Assembly (NCBI GenBank): GCA_023807065.1
Contig: JAJJLU010004012.1
Coordinates: 1-20,643, forward strand
Length of the DNA stretch: 20,643 nt
Direction: 5' to 3'
Source: Isotricha intestinalis
Taxonomy: Eukaryota; Ciliophora; Litostomatea; Vestibuliferida; Isotrichidae
How positions within the stretch are numbered: position 1 is the first letter of the stretch; every line of letters starts with the position of its first letter. Made by a program: the position numbers and the translations under genes. The notes under the pieces were generated by a model that made no database searches, was not told the DNA's origin, and saw nothing but the letters and a program-made list of their open reading frames with translations. Below, piece after piece: positions 16,701-20,105 of the stretch.

Positions 16701-17957
16701 TATATTATCAAAAACTCCATTATTCCCATGTTTAATTGCTTCTAATAAAGGACCATCTTTCCAATGAATTAGATTTTTTTCAAAATGATTTCCTTTGTTT
16801 GGTATGTGTTTTCCAATTAAATCTGAAACTGTAGTTTCTGGATTGAAAATGAAACAAAAACTATTTTCTTTATTATTTGAAAAAGTTTCTGAAATCCATT
16901 TTCCAATTTGAGTCAATCCACATCCTTTTTTCCCAACTAAAAGAATATGCCTTCCATTTTCAAGAGAAATTTTTGAATAATAAAAAACTCTTTTAAGAGA
17001 TTCTGAATGAAAACAAAAAGGAATTTCTTCTTTTATATCAGGAATAATTTCTTCTTCATAAAAATTAGGAAATTCTTCTAAAATTCTTTCAATTTTTTCT
17101 CTTATTTTTTTTTCGTATCTTTGTGAATAAAAACATCTAATTGCTGAGATAGGGGAAATAGGGCATTTTTCTTTTGAAATTGCATTAATAGTAATATTAA
17201 TCTCTCTTATTGTAAAATCTTGTGGACTCAATTTAGAATTTTCATCATTTATCCACTTATGATGAAATTGACTTATTGTATTTATTATTCCTTTGTTTCT
17301 ATAATTTCTTCTTTCTCCCAATCCTAAAGCTATTTGCTTAAGTTCTTCAATTTGTAAAGAAGGAAATTCAATAATTTGAAATCTTTGTAAAAATTTTTCT
17401 GTTAATTCTTCTCTTTTATGAATAAAATTTCCAATAGCTGGATTTTGAGTAGCAATTATTCTAAATTTTGGATTTTTTTTACAATATAAAAATTTTCCAG
17501 GAAGTTCTTGTGATAATTCTCCACTATCTAAAACCGATTCCATTAATTGTAAAACATGTTTTGAAGCCAAGTTCACTTCATCTAAAAGAAAAACTTTTCC
17601 TTCTTTTAAAGCTTTAACAAAGGGACCTTCATAAAAAGTAAATCCACTCCATTCATTTTTGTTTGATATTAATCTTCCAATTAAATCCTCTGAAGTTGTT
17701 TCTGAACTTAAATTAAATTTTATTAATTCATATCCTTTTATATTACATAGTTCTTGAATTGTCTTAGTTTTAGAAGTCCCTGTTGGACCTTCTAAAATAA
17801 GTGGAATATCTGATTCAAATAGATTATTTATTTTCTCAAGTCTTTTTCTAGCTTCACGAGTTAAGATAAAATTTTCATCACACATTGAAGTGTCAAAGTC
17901 AAAATTTTCCGGTTCACATTTTATTAATTGCTCTTTTTTAGGTAAGTCGTTTTCCAT
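1782..17957 (-). CDS. Giant midasin-like protein: six AAA modules, three vWA domains
   Basis: A 5,391-residue protein in one exon, ATG at 17957 to TAA at 1784-1782. Seen in order: six tandem AAA modules (~30-1960) with P-loops at 57, 342, 631, 954, 1394 and 1707; an acidic tract (~2234-2256); Lys/Glu/Asn-rich helical segments (~2260-3080); a beta-rich stretch (~3376-3800); a Lys/Glu-rich linker; vWA1 (D4283); vWA2 (D4624); an amidotransferase-like fold (C4988); vWA3 (D5188). Six AAA modules followed by a MIDAS/vWA domain are the hallmark of midasin (MDN1/Rea1), the ATPase that strips assembly factors from pre-60S ribosomes. Unlike midasin, AAA1 starts at the N-terminus with no long leading region, and there are three vWA domains, so orthology is not shown. 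No signal peptide, transmembrane segment or RING is seen; it is probably cytosolic or nuclear. The ATG is the first Met of the frame, with clear homology 50 residues later. Inference: an ATP-driven remodeller with an unknown client. Confidence 0.93.
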   Translation of the reverse strand: MENDLPKKEQLIKCEPENFDFDTSMCDENFILTREARKRLEKINNLFESDIPLILEGPTGTSKTKTIQELCNIKGYELIKFNLSSETTSEDLIGRLISNKNEWSGFTFYEGPFVKALKEGKVFLLDEVNLASKHVLQLMESVLDSGELSQELPGKFLYCKKNPKFRIIATQNPAIGNFIHKREELTEKFLQRFQIIEFPSLQIEELKQIALGLGERRNYRNKGIINTISQFHHKWINDENSKLSPQDFTIREINITINAISKEKCPISPISAIRCFYSQRYEKKIREKIERILEEFPNFYEEEIIPDIKEEIPFCFHSESLKRVFYYSKISLENGRHILLVGKKGCGLTQIGKWISETFSNNKENSFCFIFNPETTVSDLIGKHIPNKGNHFEKNLIHWKDGPLLEAIKHGNNGVFDNINLAPTKVLERLNGLLEPNIQKDNHFDVPENNQETSVKIHPNFIFISTCDIENLSKLSPAFLNRLNIINIDDQLENIEKEKLKLFIQKILEQEKISTPITKELIDNIYEIQLKSKFTVSELARFSKVTFRIFNIFPSINLKELVDYSLKLLGEESDIIPPKIIENKFKEIIEKKSLNTSNDEKFYFKNSNKLLQMMINLFSCKIGRIPVCLVGTTGLGKTSMARAFSNIIWGLNTSHIMFSFNMETQIDDLFGSYTFNDGFPFISKGPLYQAIENGIIFIADELNLAEKSILESIAIVFESSAEGTKVLIPGIGESINYNTNFFFISCQNDLEMKGRNQLPEIIKKRIKVFEYPFLNQEDIETSCIEIAETELNKNSNLPKDFPKKISLFMFKLNEKKIPEIGIWSMRNIRKLFRRIYNQQMAESNYINITPEIQVLIFILGSVYPDKRSEILSIITPLIEECFNPSKETINLINKSFIDEPRIDSCAKHKYLMKGEIGIKLPEQYHGMNEDLTSFFNCLFFALFVDFKECILFCGPSGYKTFISEKISSKDTPIINLYQETSIVQLLGSVILTNSMKAKNFYLEEILKICHSSDKLTYFKEKLILLSSSKNEHTTLENEPNPKNINNLTEKKNKKSGKSKISRYNFEDLECDDSNNELYDFQNEIDEEINKKINERNLKLTCIPNILKNLREKLFEKTEKREDYGIFGDFTTIFKGGVILNNILRQTSIILKNLASLSPAVLERFNDLLNYNPKITINEDYCGTFTGFNKELTNFSDSFRVIGICSLESFNNLSDAAKNRFTIIYTSEYSDTEKNIISKLYLPKLSSKFQDFVIKYEKRMKKEIPFSTILKILTFLKRIFENNDNQKIEEYLVFSIYKSLNHFMRTEEEKEIFKQLIFSVFESSKKYKFLKVSDNSIPFEIEDTKLYSKETHLCIESDFTLEMPKTNIAFVKPFNELLDSIHTCIATHFPLIIESSSGKGKTTSIEYIKNILKYEIVYIPISNSTSVDNLFCKIDPINNGKELSFELIEFDLLKSIKKCAPLNKIIVLENLEQASLNVLDALIPLFDFSRDKILLPTGDYVEKGVYNLIATYDPTTKGNSILNFLPLAIQNSSIIFTINDYSNDDLFNISEKMFKENKNFEIKRFLNDLEKITKFTIKNQSREIFTLNDIKKFYKFREESKDTFEYDVLAKILLINRFSSKKEIDEATKYLNYNFYDLWPEFKYDDNFFCVSTLDSVSEIRIKIDENFLKENIEKLERSIFSLTPEQRIGLIFMLLSVNSNIPCILQGPTASGKSFLVKHFAKLVGKDLKVIEMTSDSGLSLLTGQIVPTSKIYNEDNLKNIFKKIIETPDLGIIEGLKEINVDDSSEWKPSQFRKILNNIKNINKKSFHQNKKLLNELKTNLLSELSFLTHLKIEDPIFINALTKGNWVLLDGIESAQPELFERIISLCDFSNPILNLFEKGPEYVYSRNSEKFQIHDDFRLFITYNPFDTEIQKRLSPAFLNKCATFSLPPIDDTLNSSALLLSGLFRNLKDKKKNIFEHFQECAARLANVHQIAKKKSFQMKELFAGRRVFSGRSLKFIYNTIVTKIKKKNLIQCIKSVIQDCYSNSFKNPLEFEKELIEAYTKEPENQLIQFLKRDEDIDKRYELINLTLTTLLNDQNKSIDFIEMLNNCAFYKLNDLKKDEGLYKLLGEVLESIKKSNRYYSSLKALYYIIEQFNKRINNEFESFYECINSENLYDKVFLNIPQRKYFFLTELIKQKKYNFLEELFYEDFEEHIKNNINNPFFSLCKNPKNIILNALSISFVYPELDIFREVEKGEEEEAEEGEEEEEEEEENNEINQEDEKNEKIEKIKKIYSKIPQLNSDILKLIFIFLGFKKKYKDENQLKLDIIKFIKFFEFLNELIDREYFVEIINNDYQEEKIKEDFSKIKFQNSSETIKLLDKFKNKFLLKKINVLNKLFNEICENWKKTYENFYQQKLKKWYYERKNDFETEEYRQKIEELTNQIREYNLNSENDFFSKFYQNLMTIEPTKENYEKMKKYVNEILEINNSNQNDCTSIIFPSISIDIEFLNEKSQFQQVMEEIISFSKSYDLTEKIMKGEKRVQYLIELSNQKNLEYFDDFSTKFWENPQEDNIQKITKKFQNHLKSILYTYIYNIDLKYLKRDNIIKELNEYMKRSCISDLDIYWANNLYKKYNTDFFLTIPILETEDLIYMFAIEDIQNNNKKTNGFLLTSKQIIFENASEFYEGVLKLLNEKNNNFEFILNSIFYIAKNTFLKKNAINYEEEIEKIHKESGNYKEIIQKIKTNELNLKDSHKDFLEILMNLFDNVPIINNEIIETKDLFFVYEPGWNNGDLKDEYKEFPSLLFFLINNPKCEKELQNKLKNFNNNNNKQIPLFLIFLRIFSSETTLKLTYKKETLIYKIFSEELKNQILCFLKKKTIIKNMDWIGLLTNIESKFINPKMKNIFNYFQNICSFDTNNIKNENEITLKKIFAKFVSSILKKIFSGEVNKIFEENIYNNNSEIGYFINLSKKFSNEIEEIEKEKLESFSENLEKDFKELWDLWDKEDNKKLKTEFVNCINEDINKEIEEYKKKQFNTEIERLKNEMNSLRNNQKGYFDCYNIIKKGIRDYVEYHQHIKHLLEKEKQIKKSFSLKKSEKKKANISFYSIEILENDLLSEIIVLPINFSIKLIKGELFIYLPTSIKEEEIKIIEKQTSKPIKTHIEKKTIQILNEDDIECFIISKKDDLEKYNSEGLKTIKPNSPKIKIENMVFEKKDNVIKNEFIQNLDNILKKLYKILMEYFGSETDKINIIVKNTQTINQIRRDLEKINSLNPEFIDGIGKPEKTEMICQKLQKFTKNIVIIFKKIQKTLIKKDEINHIIKQILSIFDEKIDLYSLNNNITPFEYVKNINWTLLKNNNDLYPYISNHDNYLYYNLSEYNQNIGPIIPSLYENQRYIFNIYSFVEYSLKSEIEMDSNSKEYFSVSTFLEPFTPISIYFKIPRISIEEPIDKEYKGNLIISSNDNPTEKIKININFKFQYIPLKVLFKSENDEYEWKGESLLFKNDTITVGYLISFEIEIIGFEPTEGFYNGRVEKISLENNTSDKPVVKVDKNKFSINIPSNKNNKALLHGLFNIYMTEKLIIPIEIKAIIENNKVNIASYDYINNDCIENKYDLFLYKKIEGYMLHFIVRIDDDFEHELEVKVPSLKNIRFDKINCENKKRFNKIYVADIKVNFEDIDNINDKNLQIIFIVDGIKKNIKCNLYFEYNNAKNKVPYFYFDEKSNNYICTYDKNNINADIFYTPFFFLLNPKKYIKDINFEKDKLKNIDGDEIMCINLKNKQCQIISYLDYKDNENNYIKIITLRNGIPGKYWIPNTLIEEEKNEEFPLNKRHINDVEKKISKFSNENNEFSKFIDFFFKQSSEKKIKIISELSVALNEDLLKKKSRKPSKETEIIFFYNIIICLKEKFYVKIETIKYKDKYKCIDNRYFELKRKKKFPPYSEEDFSEIFKNKLGKTKEIEEEKKYIWLFMENKKPQKVENITQFKLKKFDIINVKKNIKNTEIHKSVLSIPEIQKINSIDNYIKMYKQLSISCRAIPFLIQEDEKELNKLINFLYYIYQKSSSSSKSIISEEIQNFQKSFDFLISNLKKSGINMENIKTNNIETSESKELFIESPTPIVFSKETIWNLNQAKGELTDNDEKNKHNTKKDSIRSSYNKNSDLKEICIIQKVIKNENLDKSVIYEKKEEKKEEDKFEEPIIYGRKGDKFEEAKKKDIEILNKNEEIVINEVLKLMNSSSSPNVIFTDEFSEKLTDDELKINEESELPALILLSKADYLTLSLYQNFIKADCNFKNICVVLGVDCSRTINKKSKVIHTLLIFSFINLLNILGIPYSIVIFADYKFQYIIKDFKEPHSNEIFQRLYDSIIVNRYATKIADVCYFIKKKTEFVREQKAIFIISNGLDPKLKFPDKWLNLFHNDKESFGFYFILSPEIAESNIPNIKTIFKNFQDITKTQLTICKGENILKADKFIFDTFINTMKKLKPLETKNLSTLKPEFPNEITIIPKKCEKLKKQLERKTITNFPIYIQKKNYSSITKKLDFSKIEIKQNFCVKTIKNIGETNIIADLKKENNFIEGFSEINNQLMNTIFAPNKPTMYVPSNKGSRLYLMGVINFCLTNGQDNNIWLEKKAGLKRDFRISVIIDSSSSCIYGLMGIHSLKIIFNFLKMISLLQIQYFDLIVAKKENPIVLCSGQDTNSCLSIFSPIYYALLSELSKNEFSPNLYAAIATGIKLQSTSSAKKNYLFILSDGLFDKSEKKELNNLILNAEELDINTFGIGLGYFPYGISQIFSNCFWVCEPSQIQIALSAFFGNDIPFSKEIEEIKLYSDKSIIEDFLKQFKEKGGIRYKSLFYKLMNATLYLESFEEIINPDIVDDNTKINPKLGKNNTMCKQGTFKGLKTLICVFWSKSIAGSKESEYIDFKYLKSRYDSATPCLKEAFDYYGVEIEIVTDYEKGIKCLQTGNYYSVWIICGEGSGRLPEGGNANLVGQFINCTIKFWKQGGALVWWCDNEPLVFEVNLFLEKVEFPDGEKTKLRFKGSHPGNKKMYQGNIQKKDIGVFNNQRIFSEGKYQRYSLAHNLAVIDEGNTVSYVENKYEIYPFIPFAYDNDGGISIVFWDSKIDKIHGDIIIDGGFSKLFNELNTEGTYRYILNIIAWTTQFSRRIGECGDNWINIFKIPSFSQMINYDEVFFHFNSKVITNEFDILYMIDATGSMEDYIKAAKEEALNISNSLKKKFPYHDFNFGCIFYRDPIDSKLDKHELLQLTDNIEKLQQNIGKIQASGGGDTSEDWVGAYKKVLGEVGWRNGTKLIIHIADAPPHGKIFDEKDKYDEEAIKLNPLIEKCAEQKINIICFNIGKCSRKAFELCQTIYNSKTGPLFKIYEFNETSSSSTISGHFKELVIEATTCAAPKKI
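1785..2427 (-). other. vWA domain 3, alpha-kinase-associated type (residues ~5178-5391)
   Basis: The strand FDILYMIDATGSMEDYI gives a DxTxS metal site (D5188, T5190, S5192). It is followed by FGCIFYRDPID, the Gly-rich loop SGGGDTSEDWVGAY (G5261-D5264) and KLIIHIADAPPHG. This set (D-x-TGSM, YRD, GGGD-x-x-ED, ADAPPHG) is the pattern known from vWA domains of Dictyostelium VwkA-type alpha-kinases and related protist proteins. No kinase follows: the protein ends about 20 residues after the last strand, at APKKI. It is the best conserved part of the protein. Confidence 0.85.
2170..2177 (+). repeat. C8 homopolymer inside the coding region
   Basis: Eight consecutive C bases on the plus strand read as G8 on the coding strand and encode the Gly-Gly-Gly of the vWA3 loop. 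It is the only long G/C homopolymer noticed in a window that is otherwise almost all A/T runs. An indel here would remove the last ~130 residues of the protein. Confidence 0.9.
2530..3347 (-). other. Glutamine amidotransferase-like (GATase1/ThuA-like) fold (residues ~4871-5143)
   Basis: Between vWA2 and vWA3 lies an alpha/beta region: LKTLICVFW, then CLKEAFDYYGVEIEIVTDY, then YYSVWIICGEGSGRLPEGG, then FWKQGGALVWWCDNEPL, and DIIIDGGFSKLF with GTYRYILNIIAWTTQ. The layout (strand, Gly-rich turn, helix, GGALVWWC) resembles class I amidotransferase folds, in which GGG-hydrophobic-x-C forms the nucleophile elbow. Here C4988 is in the right place, but its flanking residues are Trp and Asp-Asn, not Gly. 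No clear His-Glu pair could be assigned. It is more likely a binding module than an active enzyme. Confidence 0.4.
3560..4140 (-). other. vWA domain 2 (residues ~4606-4800)
   Basis: The strand ISVIIDSSSSC carries a perfect DxSxS MIDAS motif at D4624, S4626 and S4628. It is followed by the helix HSLKIIFNFLKMISLL, the strand FDLIVAKKENPIVLC and, later, NYLFILSDGLFDKSE, the SDG strand that closes the metal site. Length and strand order are those of a complete vWA fold. It follows vWA1 after a charged linker of about 140 residues. Confidence 0.75.
4562..5235 (-). other. vWA domain 1, midasin-like MIDAS (residues ~4241-4466)
   Basis: The motif VVLGVDCSRTI puts a DxSxT MIDAS metal site at D4283, S4285 and T4287, followed by a long helix (IHTLLIFSFINLLNILGI) and a strand (YSIVIFADYKF). 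The order strand-DxSxS-helix-strand with a Leu-rich helix resembles the midasin MIDAS domain (IAxDDSxSM in that family). In midasin this domain grips ubiquitin-like domains of ribosome assembly factors through a bound metal ion. A Cys replaces the usual Asp after the first Asp, and Thr replaces the last Ser, which still allows metal binding. Confidence 0.7.
6558..7832 (-). other. Beta-rich region, possibly Ig-like folds (residues ~3376-3800)
   Basis: The composition changes from helical to alternating hydrophobic strands: STFLEPFTPISIYFKIPR, then YKGNLIISSNDNP, then several strands ending in GRVEKISLEN and PVVKVDKN. The G-x-L-x-I-x-S-x-D pattern is typical of Ig-like beta sandwiches such as those of the ASPM/SPD-2/HYDIN type. 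At least two sandwiches could fit. Such domains are not part of canonical midasin. The fold is inferred from pattern only. Confidence 0.4.
8718..11180 (-). other. Long charged helical region with coiled-coil stretches (residues ~2260-3080)
   Basis: This part is rich in Lys, Glu, Asn, Leu and Ile, with heptad-like spacing, for example around residues 2955-3070 (NEIEEIEKEKLESFSENLEK, then RLKNEMNSLRNN). A run of five Asn codons, (ATT)5 on the plus strand at 9522-9536, sits at residues ~2808-2812. It takes the place of the midasin linker, the long arm that joins the ring to the substrate-binding domain. No sequence motif is specific enough to prove equivalence. Confidence 0.55.
11190..11258 (-). 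repeat. Poly-Glu tract (GAA/GAG repeats), residues ~2234-2256
   Basis: The plus strand shows a CTT/TTC-type run, read on the coding strand as almost pure Glu with a few Gly, Ala and Val. It directly follows the last part of the AAA ring's C-terminal helical region. Midasin proteins also carry an Asp/Glu-rich segment, but theirs is long and lies just before the terminal vWA domain, whereas this one is short and close to the ring. The trinucleotide repeat is prone to length change. Confidence 0.85.
12078..17870 (-). other. Six-module AAA ring of the giant protein (residues ~30-1960)
   Basis: The modules can be followed by their motifs. AAA1: Walker A GPTGTSKT (57-64), Walker B LLDEVN (D126, E127), sensor ATQNP (169-173), finger FLQRF. 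AAA2: GKKGCGLT (342-349), with Leu348 at the Lys site; FDNIN (D417, N418); finger FLNRL. AAA3: GTTGLGKT (631-638), IADELN (D700, E701), SCQND (~745-749), KKRIKV. AAA4: GPSGYKT (954-960), one residue short; LKNLAS (1150-1155) replaces Walker B; finger KNRF. AAA5: SSSGKGKT (1394-1401), LENLE (E1468, N1469), finger missing (AIQNSS). AAA6: GPTASGKS (1707-1714), LLDGIE (D1852, G1853), NKC at the finger. Only AAA1 and AAA3 look able to hydrolyse ATP; AAA5 and AAA6 may bind it. Spacing of ~290-400 residues and the pattern QET/TTS-x-x-DLIG after each P-loop fit the midasin/dynein AAA class. Confidence 0.88.
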
Positions 17958-18401
17958 TTTTACGATATTTATTTAAATAAAGTTTATTTAAAATTTTATT
18001 CATTTTCAAAATTAATCAAAAAAGCCAAAATGAGAATATTAATTAAACTATTTTATGTTCAATGTAAATAATAATATAGTTATTTCTTATTATTAATATT
18101 TTAATTTTGAGAAATAGAAGATAAAATATTTATTGATAGATAAAAAATTACAAAATATTATGAATGTAAGATTTTTATTTAAGAATAAGTATTTTCATTC
18201 TTCGTTTTTGTTCTTTCTTCAAATTTATGTGATAAAAGATAATAACTAAATAAATGAAAAGTAATTATTTTACAAATAGTAAATTTTTCCAAAGTTTTAA
18301 TAAATCTATTATTTCCATCTTTTTATCTTTATCCTGATAATGAAAACCAAAAAAAAAATTATTAGAAAATAAAGATCAATTTTTCAATTATTTATTAAAT
18401 A
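17958..18401. promoter_or_regulatory. Upstream region of the giant gene, no specific promoter motif found
   Basis: The 5' flank of the minus-strand gene is A/T-rich. Directly upstream of the ATG the coding strand reads TTTAAATAAATATCGTAAAA. A TATA-like stretch is present, but any A/T-rich DNA would give one. I looked for the trichomonad initiator (TCA-Y-W close to the ATG) and for the Entamoeba GAAC and initiator elements and found no convincing copy at the expected distance. The label marks position only. Confidence 0.3.
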
Positions 18402-18554
18402 ATGAGATTATTTAATCAACCTTTCATTAGTTTTATATTAATTATTTATTTTATCATATTAAAGTTTTGTTCGTTGTGGAGTATCACCATCTATTGGACT
18501 ACTACCATTGGAGTGACTCTGGACACTCCAGTCATTCAATTATATTTTCCTTAA
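18402..18554 (+). CDS. Small ORF, 50 residues, hydrophobic leader and Thr/Trp/Tyr-rich tail
   Basis: An ATG at 18402, preceded by an in-frame TAA at 18396-18398, opens a 50-codon frame ending at TAA 18552-18554. The product starts MRLFNQP, then has a strongly hydrophobic segment (FISFILIIYFIIL, residues 8-20) like a signal peptide or membrane anchor. It ends in WSITIYWTTTIGVTLDTP followed by VIQLYFP. The 3' half (18471-18540) is clearly richer in G+C than the DNA around it and uses ACT, ACC, GTC and GAC codons, which fits former or present coding selection. The Thr/Trp-rich tail resembles repeat units of surface adhesins in general pattern only. It may be a small secreted peptide, the 5' stub of a broken surface-protein gene, or chance. 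The minus strand also has a 24-codon frame over the same island. Confidence 0.3.
   Translation: MRLFNQPFISFILIIYFIILKFCSLWSITIYWTTTIGVTLDTPVIQLYFP
18509..18530. repeat. Perfect 7-bp inverted repeat with 8-base loop
   Basis: TGGAGTG at 18509-18515 pairs with CACTCCA at 18524-18530 across the loop ACTCTGGA. With five G/C pairs in seven it is the strongest short hairpin noticed between the genes. It lies inside the small plus-strand ORF, so it could be a by-product of the coding sequence, an RNA hairpin or a binding site. No U-tract follows. Confidence 0.6.
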
Positions 18555-19444
18555 AGGTTTTATATTTACAGATATTACAACATATATTAATTTATATTTG
18601 ATATTGAATAAATTTAAAATAGGAAATTGATTATCTATAAGAAATATAAAGTTTTCCTAAATTTTCCTTTTAAATAAGTTCAAATAACTAATTTATAAAA
18701 TTATATTAATATTATAAAAATGAATATGAAAAAATGTCAATATCTTAAAAATCTCTCAATATTTATATTAAGCAGATTCTTATTCTTTGTTTTTGTGGCT
18801 CATTACTTTTTTTTTAAATAACTTTGATTAATAAATAATATTTAATAGATTTAGATTTAAATCATTACTCTAAGAAATAATAAATTTATAGATAAGAACA
18901 TGTTTATTTTAAATTAAAGAATTTCATATTGAGTGTTGATACACAAAAATATATTTTTATGAATTGATAATATATAATATATAATATATTTTGAGAATAA
19001 ATTGTCAAAAAGTCAAAAATGATATGATATCAAAAATATCAATATTTTAAAATTAGTTGATTTCTTTATTTTTTTGAGATTTCCTTATGAAATATAATCA
19101 TTTAATTATTCTCCTTTAATTGTTTGATGGTTAGATTAAAAAAATTATTTTGATTCTGAAAGCTTTTTTGTTTGAGAAAAATTCAACCTATTTCAATGCT
19201 ATTAAAATAAATTATTTTTCTAAAATATTATATTTTATTTTATTTTTTAATGTACTTTGACTGTCAATGAAATAAAAATTAAATAAAAACTATATCTATA
19301 ATCACATGAAGTATTACCACTTGAATCATAAAAATAATCAATTAAACCAAGATAATTAATTACTAAATTATTTTTGAATATAAATATACATTCACTCAAT
19401 TTTTACTTAAAATACAAAAATATAAATGATTAATATGTGATTGA
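18555..19444. other. A/T-rich intergenic stretch with short repeats, no gene recognised
   Basis: No open frame of useful length was seen on either strand. The stretch holds a TAATATA tandem repeat (18968-18988), a doubled GTCAAAAA-type word around 19003-19018 and the near-palindrome TGATATGATATCA just after it. No RNA gene signature was found. Confidence 0.55.
18968..18988 (+). repeat. TAATATA tandem repeat, three exact copies
   Basis: Three exact consecutive copies of the 7-base unit TAATATA. It is a short A/T microsatellite of a type expected to arise by slippage in such DNA. Confidence 0.85.
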
Positions 19445-20105
19445 GGTGAATTAATAAAAGAATTAAAAAAGAAAACAGGGAATGAAAAAAGAAAAATTGA
19501 ATCAAAAGAAATAAAAAAAGAAAATAAATTAATTCAAAGATTTAAAATATAAGATAAAAAATTTTTTAAGGAAAAAAAGGAAAAGAAGTATTTTTTAAAT
19601 AACAAAAAAATAAAAGAAAAAGTAAGAATAAAAAATGAAAAAGAAATTAAGGTAAATCAACAATAAAAAAGATGAAGAAGAAATGAAATTAAGATGGAAG
19701 AAAAAAAAAAAAAATCAAATTATTATATAAATTATTATTAGATGGAAATTCAATAAATACATTTTCATTAAAAATGTGATAATAAAGGTTCAACATGAAT
19801 AATAATAAAAACTCAAAAATAGATTTGTCTGTGAATTCTCCAGAAGGAATCAATATTCAAATTTATCTTTTTTTTTATTCAAATTAAAAAAAATATAATA
19901 TAATATAATATATAAAAAGGAAAAGAAAGAAAGAACACTATTTATTTGGATGAAATTTTTATTATCTTTTGGAGGAGTATGATTTATCTATTAAAATAAA
20001 AGTTCAAAATAAAAATTAGAACTCCCAATTCCTTCATACAACATAAAGTTTAAACAGAGAATATAATTTTTTGCTGTCTGAATTATTATTAAATTTATTT
20101 GGTTA
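19445..20105 (+). pseudogene. Possible decayed plus-strand gene, Lys/Glu-rich start
   Basis: One frame is open from 19445 to 19663 apart from a single TAA at 19550, giving about 72 Lys/Glu-rich codons (GELIKELKKKTGNEKRK and so on). After shifts near 19665 and in the A14 run (19701-19714), another frame reads IKLLYKLLLDGNSINTFSLK, then three stops, then FNMNNNKNSKIDLSVNSPEG with INIQIYLF (19795-19884). Beyond a short A/T repeat, the same frame reads LLEEYDLSIKIKVQNKN and then SLNREYNFLLSELLLNLFG, broken by stops at 20017-20019 and at 20106. The mixed residue use of the later blocks is unlike simple A/T noise. The first part is less telling, since any purine-rich strand reads as Lys/Glu. I cannot name the family. 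It lies upstream of the right-edge frame on the same strand and could be an older copy of a related gene. Confidence 0.3.
19894..19908 (+). repeat. TATAA tandem repeat, three copies
   Basis: Three exact TATAA units with a partial fourth lie within the possible decayed gene. It is a simple A/T microsatellite that interrupts the protein-like blocks on either side. Confidence 0.8.

Noticed and set aside
12078..17870. Dynein heavy chain
   Set aside because: Six AAA modules fit, but no dynein tail or microtubule-binding stalk is seen, and the C-terminus carries vWA domains as in midasin.
1782..17957. RNF213-type giant AAA E3 ligase
   Set aside because: Length and AAA ring are similar, but I found no RING or Cys/His cluster, and three vWA domains are foreign to RNF213.
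18466..18540. A tRNA-sized, more G+C-rich segment
   Set aside because: No GGTTCRA T-loop, no acceptor pairing and no cloverleaf could be drawn; it fits a small coding frame or remnant better.
20054..20060. ACAGAGA, the U6 snRNA core box
   Set aside because: The following bases (ATATAATTTTTT) do not match the conserved U6 continuation and no U6 stem can be formed.
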